This document shows, piece by piece, positions 8,025 through 15,452 of a stretch of 64,000 nucleotides of DNA. Position numbers and translations under genes: made by a program. The stretch lies in assembly GCF_013450295.1 (NCBI RefSeq), contig NZ_SKBR01000003.1:496001-560000 (forward strand). The letters run 5' to 3'. Source of the DNA: Streptomyces sp. AJS327 (GTDB lineage: Bacteria > Actinomycetota > Actinomycetes > Streptomycetales > Streptomycetaceae). The notes beneath the pieces are model-generated. The model did not search any database and was not told the DNA's origin. It saw nothing but the letters and a program-made list of their open reading frames with translations. The first letter of the stretch is position 1; each line of letters starts with the position of its first letter.

Positions 8025-8600
8025 GTGCTTCTCTCAGACAAGGACATCCGGGCCGAGATCGACGCGGGGCGGGTGCGGATCGAACCGTACGATCCGACGA
8101 TGGTGCAACCGTCCAGTGTTGATGTGCGGTTGGACCGCTACTTCCGGGTGTTCGAGAACCACCGCTACCCGAACATCGATCCCGCCGTGGAGCAGCCCGA
8201 CCTGACGCGGCTGATCGAGGTCGAGGGGGACGAGCCGTTCATCCTGCACCCCGGCGAGTTCGTGCTGGCCTCGACGTACGAGGTGATCAGCCTGCCGGAG
8301 GACATCGCCTCGCGGCTGGAGGGCAAGAGTTCGCTGGGGCGGCTGGGGCTGCTCACGCACTCGACCGCCGGTTTCATCGACCCCGGGTTCTCCGGCCACG
8401 TCACGCTGGAGCTGTCGAACGTGGCGACGCTGCCGATGAAGCTCTGGCCGGGGATGAAGATCGGGCAGCTGTGCATGTTCCGCCTCACGACCCCCGCCGA
8501 ACACCCCTACGGTTCCGCTCGCTACGGCTCCCGCTACCAGGGGCAGCGCGGCCCCACCCCGTCGCGCTCGTTTCTGAACTTCCACCGTACGCAGGTCTGA
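8025..8600 (+). CDS. dcd: dCTP deaminase
   Basis: Deaminates dCTP to dUTP, feeding dTMP synthesis. The 191-residue chain starts MLLSDKDIRAEI and has the family hallmarks: DPTMVQPSSVDVRLDRYFRVF, the phosphate-binding EGKSSLGRLGL, the catalytic-glutamate region GFIDPGFSGHVTLELSN, and MKIGQLCMFRL. The C-terminal lid segment (GSARYGSRYQGQRGPTPSR) that closes over the nucleotide is present. Length and sequence are those of normal actinobacterial Dcd. GTG 8025 is chosen because it gives the standard N-terminus and is placed exactly for leaderless translation. A phosphoribosyltransferase remnant follows 16 bases downstream. Confidence 0.97.
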   Translation: MLLSDKDIRAEIDAGRVRIEPYDPTMVQPSSVDVRLDRYFRVFENHRYPNIDPAVEQPDLTRLIEVEGDEPFILHPGEFVLASTYEVISLPEDIASRLEGKSSLGRLGLLTHSTAGFIDPGFSGHVTLELSNVATLPMKLWPGMKIGQLCMFRLTTPAEHPYGSARYGSRYQGQRGPTPSRSFLNFHRTQV

Positions 8601-8616
8601 GAGAGGCGGCACCGCA

Positions 8617-8981
8617 GTGAGTACCGCGATGGGTGACGAGCGCGAGAACCTGACGTACGGGCTGTTCGGCGAGGCGGTCCGGGGGTGGGGAATACGTTGG
8701 ACGTGCCGATAATGCTTCCGCCGCTGCCCAACGCCGTGGAGTTCTCCGAGAAGCGCGTCCTGGTGGCGGACGACGTGGCGGACACCGGCCGCACCCTCAA
8801 GCTGGTGCACGACTTCTGTGCCGACCACGCGGCCGAGGTGCGCAGCGCGGTGATCTACGAGAAGCCGCAGTCGCTGGTCTCCTGCGAGTACGTGTGGAAG
8901 CGCACGGACCGCTGGATCAACTTCCCGTGGAGTGTGCGGCCGCCGGTGGTCCGCCGCCCCGGGCAGGTCTTCGACGCCTGA
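8617..8981 (+). pseudogene. phosphoribosyltransferase, internally deleted and frameshifted
   Basis: Remnant of a purine/xanthine-type phosphoribosyltransferase. GTG 8617, after GAGAGGCGG, opens a frame giving ENLTYGLFGEAV, which resembles the family N-terminus, but this frame ends at TAA 8710-8712. From about 8685, in another frame, the rest of the protein is intact: LDVPIMLPPLPNAVEF, the PRPP-binding VLVADDVADTGRTLK, then VWKRTDRWINFPWSV, to TGA at 8981. What lies between the two parts in intact homologues, including the core strand and PPi loop (roughly 40-45 residues), is missing. The gene is therefore an out-of-frame internal deletion. The C-terminal fragment could still be translated from GTG 8685, but it would lack half of the active site. 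Confidence 0.75.
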
Positions 8982-9036
8982 CGGGACGCGGACAGGAAGG
9001 CCGACGGGGGCGCGGACCGGGACGCGGACAGGAAAA

Positions 9037-9058
9037 CGGCCCGGCGTTCACCGGGCCG
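9037..9058. terminator. bidirectional hairpin between convergent genes
   Basis: CGGCCCGG, six-base loop, CCGGGCCG, preceded by AAAA on the plus strand. It lies between the phosphoribosyltransferase remnant and the convergent Yip1-family gene. Confidence 0.75.
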
Positions 9059-9072
9059 CTCCGTGCCGCAGA

Positions 9073-10023
9073 CTACAGCGTGCCGAGTTTGACCAGCGCG
9101 AGCAGCGCCAGCAACTGCACGGCCGAGGCGCCCAGCGCGCGGGGCCACGGCAGATCGTGTGAACGGCTGACCATCGAGGTGAAGAGGAAGCCCGCCGCGA
9201 TCCAGGTGGCCCAGCCCAGCACCTGCACCAGGGGAGCGGTGCCGCCCAGGAAGAGCGCGAAGAGCAGCCGGGGCGCGTCGGTCATCGACATGATCAGCAT
9301 GGAGAGGCCGATCGTCGGCGCCCACGCGCCGTCGCCGCCGAACTGGCGGGCGAGGGTGTGCGTCACCGCGCCGAGCACCAGACCGGCGAAGACCACGGCC
9401 ACGGCGGTGCTGATGACGAACGGGATGGCGGTGGACAGCGTGGCGCCGAGGACGTCGTCGCGTCCCTGGTCCAGGCCGAAGATCGCCAGCAGCCCGTAGA
9501 GGAAGGTGACGATCAGGGCCGGGCCCCACACGGGGTAGTCCCGCATCTGCCAGAAGGTCGCGTTCGGCCGGAGCACCAGGCCGCGTAGCAGGTCCTTCCG
9601 GGACAGCCGGGGCCCCGAGGGCGGGCCGGGGGTTCCGGCGCCGTAGGTGCTTCCGGCGCTGTAGCCGTCACCCGGCCCGTAGCCGTATGGATCCTGACCG
9701 TAGGGATCCCGGCCCTGTGGGTCGTGACCGTAGGGATCGTGCACGCTGAACTGCTGGGTGTGGCCCGGTGCGTTGGCGAACGGGTCGCCGCCGGGTCTGG
9801 GTCCCGGGCCCGGCTGGTGACCGCCCAGGTACTCGGGCTCGCTGCGGCCCCCCGGCCCGGCGTGCCCACCCGCTTGCGGCCACTGCTGAGCGCCCCCCTG
9901 TGTGCCGTACGGGGGCTGTTGCTGCCCGTACGGCGGTTGTCCGTAGGTCCCCTGCTGTGGGGAGCCTCCCTGCCGCCCGGCCCCCCGGGCGTCTCTGCCG
10001 CGTCCCATCCTGAATCCAGCCAC
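9073..10023 (-). CDS. Yip1-family membrane protein with Tyr/Pro/Gly-rich head
   Basis: A 316-residue membrane protein. Residues 1 to about 145 are cytosolic, disordered and built from Gln/Pro/Tyr/Gly motifs (YGQPPYGQQQPPYG, then DPYGHDPQGRDPYGQDPYG repeats). The C-terminal half holds about five hydrophobic helices (PALIVTFLYGLLAIFGL, FVISTAVAVVFAGLVLGAV, IGLSMLIMSM, PLVQVLGWATWIAAGFLF, LLALLALVKL) matching the Yip1 domain. GTG 10023 (VAGFRMGRGRD) gives the N-terminus typical of Streptomyces homologues and follows a -10 box by seven bases, so translation is probably leaderless. Biological role not established. Confidence 0.82.
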   Translation of the reverse strand: MAGFRMGRGRDARGAGRQGGSPQQGTYGQPPYGQQQPPYGTQGGAQQWPQAGGHAGPGGRSEPEYLGGHQPGPGPRPGGDPFANAPGHTQQFSVHDPYGHDPQGRDPYGQDPYGYGPGDGYSAGSTYGAGTPGPPSGPRLSRKDLLRGLVLRPNATFWQMRDYPVWGPALIVTFLYGLLAIFGLDQGRDDVLGATLSTAIPFVISTAVAVVFAGLVLGAVTHTLARQFGGDGAWAPTIGLSMLIMSMTDAPRLLFALFLGGTAPLVQVLGWATWIAAGFLFTSMVSRSHDLPWPRALGASAVQLLALLALVKLGTL

Positions 10024-10030
10024 GCGATCG

Positions 10031-10036
10031 AACGTA
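10031..10036 (-). promoter_or_regulatory. -10 box of Yip1-family gene, leaderless-type
   Basis: TACGTT on the minus strand, seven bases before the GTG start; no ribosome-binding site in between. Confidence 0.5.
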
Positions 10037-10384
10037 CCGCGTCCCGTGGACGCGCACGCCGCACCTTCGTGAACTGGCCAAACATCGCTGCCGAGCTGTG
10101 ACATCCCCTAGGGGGACCCGGTGGGGCCAGCTCCCCCACGGGGTGGCGTCAGCTCCCCGGACCGGGTGGTGACAGCCCCCCTGCGCGCGGCGTCACCCGG
10201 CCCGGCCGTGCGGACGTGGCCCACGGCCGGGCGTACGGAGCGACGGGGTGGGCCGGGTACGGAGCGGCGGGGCGGCGGACCGTGTACGGCGGGGCGGCGG
10301 ACCGTACGGCGGGGCGGCGGGGCGTCGGGGGGCCGGGCCGTGTGGCGGGGTCCGGCTCGGCGGCGACGGGTCAGCGGAGGTGGG
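10037..10384. other. intergenic, G+C-rich direct repeats
   Basis: No gene seen. Contains near-duplicate copies of ACGGCGGGGCGGCGGACCGT around 10262-10320, a short slippage-type repeat. It separates the Yip1-family promoter region from the end of the anti-sigma-type ATPase gene. Confidence 0.5.
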
Positions 10385-10903
10385 TCAGCGGGCGGGGCCG
10401 TGGGGGTGGGCCTGGTCGGCGGGGAGAGCTCGGGACGTGTCGGGTGCCTCACCGGCGCTCGGATCCGCGCCCCCCGTCCGTTCCGCGCGGCCGCCGGGCA
10501 GCGCGCCCGGCAGCCAGACGGCCAGCGTGACGACCGCGCCCTGACCGTTCGCGTCACCGACCGTCAGCCGGTCGGTGACGAGTCGGGCCAGCCAGAGGCC
10601 CCGGCCGGTGGGCGCGCCGTCCAGCCCCGGGAGCACCTCGGGGATCACGTCCTCGCTGAACCCGGGCCCGGAGTCGGCCACCTGGCACTCCAGCTCGCGG
10701 CCGAGCTGCCGCAGCGTGAGGTGGCCACCGCCTCCGCCGTGCTCGATCGCGTTGGTGGCGACGGCGTCGATCGCCACCACGAACTCACCCCTGCGCGGCT
10801 CGTTCAGTCCGGCCCACGCGGCGCTGCTCTCGACCTCCATGCGGAGCCTGGGCATGTCCCGCAGGGTGAAACGGAAGCGGCAGAGGCACTGGGGGGTCAG
10901 CAT
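10385..10903 (-). CDS. anti-sigma-type ATP-binding protein (RsbW/SpoIIAB-like)
   Basis: A 172-residue HATPase_c domain protein of the kind Streptomyces uses as serine-kinase anti-sigma regulators. Visible motifs are the N-box (VVAIDAVATNAIEHGG), the G1 box (VADSGPGF) and the G2 box (GRGLWLARLVTD). The C-terminal 35 residues are low-complexity. The usual partners would be an anti-anti-sigma STAS protein or a sigma factor, and neither is adjacent. ATG 10903 has GAGGAGG upstream and overlaps the stop of the preceding frame (ATGCTGA), so translation is probably coupled to that frame. No sensor or transmembrane part is present. Confidence 0.85.
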   Translation of the reverse strand: MLTPQCLCRFRFTLRDMPRLRMEVESSAAWAGLNEPRRGEFVVAIDAVATNAIEHGGGGGHLTLRQLGRELECQVADSGPGFSEDVIPEVLPGLDGAPTGRGLWLARLVTDRLTVGDANGQGAVVTLAVWLPGALPGGRAERTGGADPSAGEAPDTSRALPADQAHPHGPAR

Positions 10904-11709
10904 CCGGCGTCCTCCTCGGCTCCGCCGGTGACGCCCAGGCGTTTCCCGAACCCCCGTTCCCCGAACCTCGCGCGGACGGGACGGACGGGGCCGGGGCGGG
11001 GGGTGCCCGCGCGGTACGGGCGGATGACGCCCGTGTGGACGGGGCGGCCGGTGTCCGGACGGGGGAACACGGCTGTCCGGGTTCCGGGAAGCGGTAACGG
11101 GCGGGGTCCGGACGGTGGGACGGGGACGGTCGGGCGCCGCGCCACCGGACCAGCGCCGCTCCCGGCCCCCGAGCCCGCTCCGCTCCCGGCCGCTGAGCCT
11201 GCTTCGGGCCCGGAGCCCGAGCCCGCCCCGACCCCGGTGTCCGTGCCCATGGAGATTCCGGTCGCCGAGTCGGCCGTCGCGTGCGGGGTGGTGCCGTCGC
11301 GGGGTAACTCGGCCGGGGTGCGCGCGGAGGGTGCGCCCTTCGCGGCCCTTCCGGTGGACGGGGCGACCCCGTCGGGGGAGCGCGCGTACGGTCCCGGCGC
11401 GTGTCCGGGGCCGTCCCCGCCCGTCCGCTGGGCGTTCCGGCCCGTCGGCTGGGCGTTCCGGCCGGGCTTCGCGCGGCACGGTCTCCCGGCCGCCGCCGCT
11501 CCCGCCGTAGCCGTAGCCGTAGCCGGAACCGGAACCGGAACCGGAACCGTAGGCGGGGTCGTGGGGCTGGGCGATCGACGGGGGCCGGGCTGGGCTCGCC
11601 GGCCCTCGGGTGGGGCGACGCGGGGCTGGCCGGGGAGGACGCGGCGCGCGGGCAGCCGGGGGCGCGGGTGACGGCCCCCGCCGTCCGGTCCGCTGTCGCG
11701 GTCCCCCAC
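10897..11709 (-). CDS. possible low-complexity protein with TTA codon, coupled to ATPase gene
   Basis: A 270-residue frame with no recognisable domain, rich in Pro, Arg, Gly, Ala and Thr and containing short sequence repeats (PVPVPVPATATATAG; AGSGAGSGAGSG). Evidence for translation: GTG 11709 is preceded by a very strong AAGGAGG nine bases upstream, third positions are mostly G/C, and the stop overlaps the ATG of the ATPase gene. Codon 205 (11095-11097) is TTA, the rare leucine codon read by the bldA tRNA. If expressed, the frame would make the downstream regulator partly bldA-dependent. It could instead be a non-coding leader with a chance frame; composition alone cannot decide. Confidence 0.45.
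   Translation of the reverse strand: MGDRDSGPDGGGRHPRPRLPARRVLPGQPRVAPPEGRRAQPGPRRSPSPTTPPTVPVPVPVPATATATAGAAAAGRPCRAKPGRNAQPTGRNAQRTGGDGPGHAPGPYARSPDGVAPSTGRAAKGAPSARTPAELPRDGTTPHATADSATGISMGTDTGVGAGSGSGPEAGSAAGSGAGSGAGSGAGPVARRPTVPVPPSGPRPLPLPGTRTAVFPRPDTGRPVHTGVIRPYRAGTPRPGPVRPVRARFGERGFGKRLGVTGGAEEDAGC
11504..11550. repeat. 6-bp tandem repeats (CCGTAG x3, CCGGAA x4)
   Basis: Back-to-back runs of CCGTAG and CCGGAA units inside the low-complexity frame; they encode the Ala-Thr and Val-Pro dipeptide runs on the minus strand. Confidence 0.85.
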
Positions 11710-12281
11710 GCGTGTTCGCCTCCTTAGCCGGCTCCGCTCGGCACTCCCCGCGCTCCCCGCACCGTCCGGGGCGGGTGTGGTGCCCGGACGCCCGGTTCGG
11801 GGCGCGGCTCTCGCGCGGACGTCCGGCTGGTCCGCTGCGCTGCCGCCGCCTCTAGGAGGCTAGGGCGGCAGCCAGGCGAAGGGTATACGCACGGCATGTA
11901 TTGCACTCCGCTGGGTGGTGGCCGGTCCGCTCCGGGAGCCGCGCGCCGGGCGGACGCACGCTGGCGCACGCCCGGCGGAGCGCGGGCCGAGGACGGGCGG
12001 GAGCCGGGCGGGAGATGCCCGGAAGGCGGCCGGAAGACGGGCGGGAGGTGGCCGAGCGGGGGAGCAGGGTCCGGTGGCGGCCCCCCGCGAGGGACCTGCG
12101 TGGGGCCGGGTGCTGGGGCCGGGCGTCAGGTGGCGTGGTGTTCCGTGGTGTGCAAGTGCGCCCCGACGTAAGGGGGTTCGCGCGGCGGCGGGGACCCTCC
12201 CGTCCACCGCGCGGCCTCCGCGTCGTCTCCGGTGCGTCCACCCTCGCCGCCGCACCCGGCGAGACGCCGGGGACGTCATGG
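11710..12281. other. intergenic, no gene seen
   Basis: About 570 bases. A less G+C-rich stretch at 11880-11915 contains GTATAC and TTGCACTC and may hold the promoter for the minus-strand genes that follow. No credible coding frame. Confidence 0.45.
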
Positions 12282-12320
12282 CGCGACGGCCGGTCCCGGG
12301 GGGTGGGACCGGCCGTCGCG
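12282..12320 (-). terminator. strong terminator of the Fe-S reductase gene
   Basis: A perfect 16-bp stem (CGCGACGGCCGGTCCC and its complement) around a 7-base G-rich loop. It lies 33 bases past the stop of the minus-strand gene. Confidence 0.85.
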
Positions 12321-12352
12321 GGCTGGAGGGGTGTGGAGGCGCTCCGGTGGCC

Positions 12353-14680
12353 TCAGGTGGCGGGCTCCGGCGCGGGCTCCTCCTCGGTGGCGTCGTCGGT
12401 GGGGTCGGCCGGGGTCCTGACGGAGTCCAGCAGCAGCTGGGCCACGTCGACGACCTGGAGGTCGGCCTTGACGCGCGGCGCGGCGCCGGAGGTGTCGCCC
12501 TCGGCGGCGGCCTTCTTGCCGTTCACCGAGTCGGTGAGCATGACCAGGCAGAACGGGCAGGCGGTGGAGACGATGTCCGGGTTGAGGGAGAGCGCCTCGT
12601 CGACCCGCTCGTTGTTGATCCGCTTGCCGATCCGCTCCTCCATCCACATGCGGGCGCCACCGGCGCCGCAGCAGAAGCCGCGCTCCTTGTGCCGGTGCAT
12701 CTCCTCGTTCCGCAGGCCGGGCACCCTGGCGATGATCTCGCGGGGCGGGGTGTAGACGGTGTTGTGCCGCCCGAGGTAGCAGGGGTCGTGGTAGGTGATC
12801 AGCCCCTCGACCGGGGTGACCGGCACCAGCTTGCCCTCGTCCACCAGGTGCTGGAGCAGCTGGGTGTGGTGGATGACCTCGTACTCGCCGCCGAGCTGCG
12901 GGTACTCGTTGGCCAGGGTGTTGAAGCAGTGCGGGCAGGTGGCGACGATCTTCTTCTTGGAGCGGGGGACGGTGGTGGCCTCCGTGCCCTCCTCGGCCTC
13001 CTCCTCGCCGAAGGCGGCGTTCAGCGTGGCGACGTTCTCCTCGCCGAGCTGCTGGAAGAGGAACTCGTTGCCGAGCCTGCGGGCCGAGTCACCGGTGCAC
13101 TTCTCGTCCCCGCCCATGATCGCGAAGTTGACGCCCGCCATGTGCAGGAGTTCCGCGAAGGCCTTGGTGGTCTTCTTGGCGCGGTCCTCCAGGGCTCCGG
13201 CGCAGCCGACCCAGTAGAGGTAGTCGACCTCGGTGAGGTCCTCGACGGTCTTGCCGACGACCGGCACCTCGATCCCGGTCTCCTTCTGGAGTTCCTTCGT
13301 CCACTCCAGCCGCTGCTTCTTGGCCAGGCCCCAGGGGTTGCCCTTCTTCTCCAGGTTCTTGAGCATCGTCCCGGCCTCGCTCGGGAACGCGCTCTCGATC
13401 ATCACCTGGTAGCGCCGCATGTCGACGATGTGGTCGACATGCTCGATGTCGACCGGGCACTGCTCGACGCAGGCGCCGCAGGTGGTGCAGGACCACAGGA
13501 CGTCCGGGTCGATGACGCCGCCCTCCTCGGCGGTGCCGATGAGCGGGCGCTCGGCCTCCTCCCGCGCGGACTGGGGGACGCCGGCCAACTGCTCCTCGCT
13601 GGCCTTCTCCTCGCCCTCCATGGTCTTGCCGCCGCCGGCGAGCAGGTACGGCGCCTTGGCGTGCGCGTGGTCGCGCAGCGACATGATCAGCAGCTTGGGC
13701 GAGAGCGGCTTGCCGGTGTTCCAGGCGGGGCACTGGGACTGGCAGCGCCCGCACTCGGTGCAGGTGGAGAAGTCGAGGATGCCCTTCCAGGAGAAGTCCT
13801 CGACCTGCGAGGCCCCGAAGCGGACCTCCTCCTCGTTGTCGTCGTCGAGCGCGGTCTCGAAGTCGATCTCCTTGCCGCCGGAGACCATCGGCTTCAGCTC
13901 GCCGAGCGCGGTGCCGCCGTCCGCGTTCCGCTTGAACCAGATGTTCGGGAACGCGAGGAAGCGGTGCCAGGCCACACCCATGTTGGTGTTCATGCTGACC
14001 GTGATCACCCAGACGAGCGTGGTGCCGAGCTTCACCATCGCCCAGAAGTAGATGAGGTTCTGGAGAGTGGCGACGCTCAGCCCGCCGAAGGCGGCGACCA
14101 GCGGGTACGAGACGAAGTACGCGGCCTCGTAGCCGTCGACGTGGTGCAGCGCGCCCTCCAGGCCGCGCAGCGTCAGGATGGCCAGGCCGATGATGAAGAT
14201 CACGTACTCGACGAAGTACGCCTGCCACGCCTTGGAGCCGGTGAAGCGGGACTTGCGCCCGGCGCGCGAGGGCAGGTTCAGCAGCCGGATGACCATCAGG
14301 GTGGCGATGCCCAGCGTGGTCATCAGCCCGATGAACTCGATGTACATCTCAAACGGCAGCCAGCCGCCGATCACCGGCAGCGTCCAGTCGGCCTGGAAGA
14401 GCTGTCCGTAGGCGATGAGGATGGTCGGCGGCAGGGTGAGGAAGCCGATGGCGACGAACCAGTGCGCGATGCCGACGACGCGCCAGCGGTTCATCCGGGT
14501 GTGGCCGAGGAACTCCCTGACGAGCGTGGCCGTGCGGGCCTTCGGGTGGTCGGTGCGGCTTCCGGTGGGGACGGGCTGCCCCAGCTTCACGAAGCGGTAG
14601 ATCTGCGCGACAGCACGGGCGATGAGCGCAACGCCGACGGCGGTGAGCATCAACGTGACGACGATCGCGACGAGTTGCAT
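12353..14680 (-). CDS. etfD: membrane Fe-S oxidoreductase, EtfD-like
   Basis: A 775-residue membrane-bound iron-sulfur protein. The N-terminal third has about five transmembrane helices (VAIVVTLMLTAVGVALIA; FVEYVIFIIGLAILTLRG and others), resembling haem-b/NarI-type quinone-reducing domains. Then come two 4Fe-4S motifs (CTECGRCQSQCP and CTTCGACVEQCP) and two cysteine-rich CCG-type domains (CPHCFNTLANEYP; YHDPCYLGRHN with FCCGAGGARMWMEE; TACPFCLVML), as in heterodisulfide-reductase HdrD. In actinobacteria this architecture matches EtfD, thought to pass electrons from ETF of fatty-acid oxidation to menaquinone. ATG 14680 follows GAGGAG. The promoter carries a palindromic operator, and a strong terminator follows. 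The electron donor is inferred, not shown. Confidence 0.88.
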   Translation of the reverse strand: MQLVAIVVTLMLTAVGVALIARAVAQIYRFVKLGQPVPTGSRTDHPKARTATLVREFLGHTRMNRWRVVGIAHWFVAIGFLTLPPTILIAYGQLFQADWTLPVIGGWLPFEMYIEFIGLMTTLGIATLMVIRLLNLPSRAGRKSRFTGSKAWQAYFVEYVIFIIGLAILTLRGLEGALHHVDGYEAAYFVSYPLVAAFGGLSVATLQNLIYFWAMVKLGTTLVWVITVSMNTNMGVAWHRFLAFPNIWFKRNADGGTALGELKPMVSGGKEIDFETALDDDNEEEVRFGASQVEDFSWKGILDFSTCTECGRCQSQCPAWNTGKPLSPKLLIMSLRDHAHAKAPYLLAGGGKTMEGEEKASEEQLAGVPQSAREEAERPLIGTAEEGGVIDPDVLWSCTTCGACVEQCPVDIEHVDHIVDMRRYQVMIESAFPSEAGTMLKNLEKKGNPWGLAKKQRLEWTKELQKETGIEVPVVGKTVEDLTEVDYLYWVGCAGALEDRAKKTTKAFAELLHMAGVNFAIMGGDEKCTGDSARRLGNEFLFQQLGEENVATLNAAFGEEEAEEGTEATTVPRSKKKIVATCPHCFNTLANEYPQLGGEYEVIHHTQLLQHLVDEGKLVPVTPVEGLITYHDPCYLGRHNTVYTPPREIIARVPGLRNEEMHRHKERGFCCGAGGARMWMEERIGKRINNERVDEALSLNPDIVSTACPFCLVMLTDSVNGKKAAAEGDTSGAAPRVKADLQVVDVAQLLLDSVRTPADPTDDATEEEPAPEPAT

Positions 14681-14763
14681 GTCGGCTCCTCGGGCCTGCG
14701 GCCAGCTCTGACCGAACTCTTACGGAACTACGGATGACGACGGACGGCTACGAACGGCTACGG

Positions 14764-14791
14764 AGTCTACCGATCTCTTACTAAGCAGTAA
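14764..14791 (-). promoter_or_regulatory. etfD promoter with overlapping palindromic operator
   Basis: On the minus strand TTACTG (-35) and TAGACT (-10, plus-strand 14764-14769) are 16 bases apart. The 14-base palindrome TTACT-N4-AGTAA (14778-14791) covers the -35 element, as expected for a repressor site, probably TetR-type. It begins about 98 bases upstream of the start codon. Confidence 0.55.
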
Positions 14792-15357
14792 CTTAACCGG
14801 TCTGTACGAGGCTACCCACTCACTGCCGCGCGTCTGTAGTTCGCGCGGCGGTGATTTGCGTCGCCCTGGTCGTGCCGTCAGACCGTCGAGCCGTCCGGCG
14901 TCCGGACGCCGGAGTCGGCTCGCGCCGTCCGTGGTCACGGTTCGCCCGTCGGGTGTGGTGACCCGGTGGCGGTCACCGGTGGTCGCCGACGGTAGCCGAC
15001 GGTGGTGGGCGGGCCCCGGCTCCCGGCGCCGGACGGGGTGGGTGGGCCTGGGGGAATCGGGGGGACCGGACGGATCGGGGGGATCGGAGGAGGGGTGGGG
15101 TGCGGCGATCCGCTCGCGGGAGGCGTACGGGGTCTCGCGGAGTGTACGGGGGTGCGGGGTGGGGCGGGGGTGTGCGGGGTACCCGGGCGCCGCGCGACTG
15201 TGGGGGTCCGGGTGGGGGTCAGGTTCGGGTGGGGCGGAGCGGGCCGAGCCGGTCGGGGCTGGGAGGGGGTGGCCCGGGAGCCGGGCGGAGTCAGCGGGAA
15301 GCGGCCTGGGTGACGGGCCTGGGTGGGCTGGTGGCTGCGCTGTGCTCCGGCAGCAGC
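14792..15357. other. intergenic between etfD and dnaK, no gene seen
   Basis: About 570 bases between divergent genes. Mostly G-rich on the plus strand from 15000 on, with no coding frame of credible composition. Regulatory sites lie at both ends. Confidence 0.5.
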
Positions 15358-15430
15358 CTTGAGTCTGCTCGACTCACGTCTTTTGACGCGGTGAGAATCC
15401 TGGTGCACTCTTGAGTCAGTCTCACTCAAG
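15358..15430 (+). promoter_or_regulatory. dnaK promoter with two HAIR (HspR) operators
   Basis: HAIR consensus is CTTGAGT-N7-ACTCAAG. A first copy (15358-15378) has right arm ACTCACG; a second (15410-15430) is perfect. Between them lies TTGACG (15383-15388) with a possible -10 CACTCT (15406-15411, 17-bp spacer). The perfect site would cover the transcription start. HspR encoded at the end of the operon is the expected repressor. Confidence 0.88.
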
Positions 15431-15452
15431 ACATCAGCTGGAGGAAAACGAA

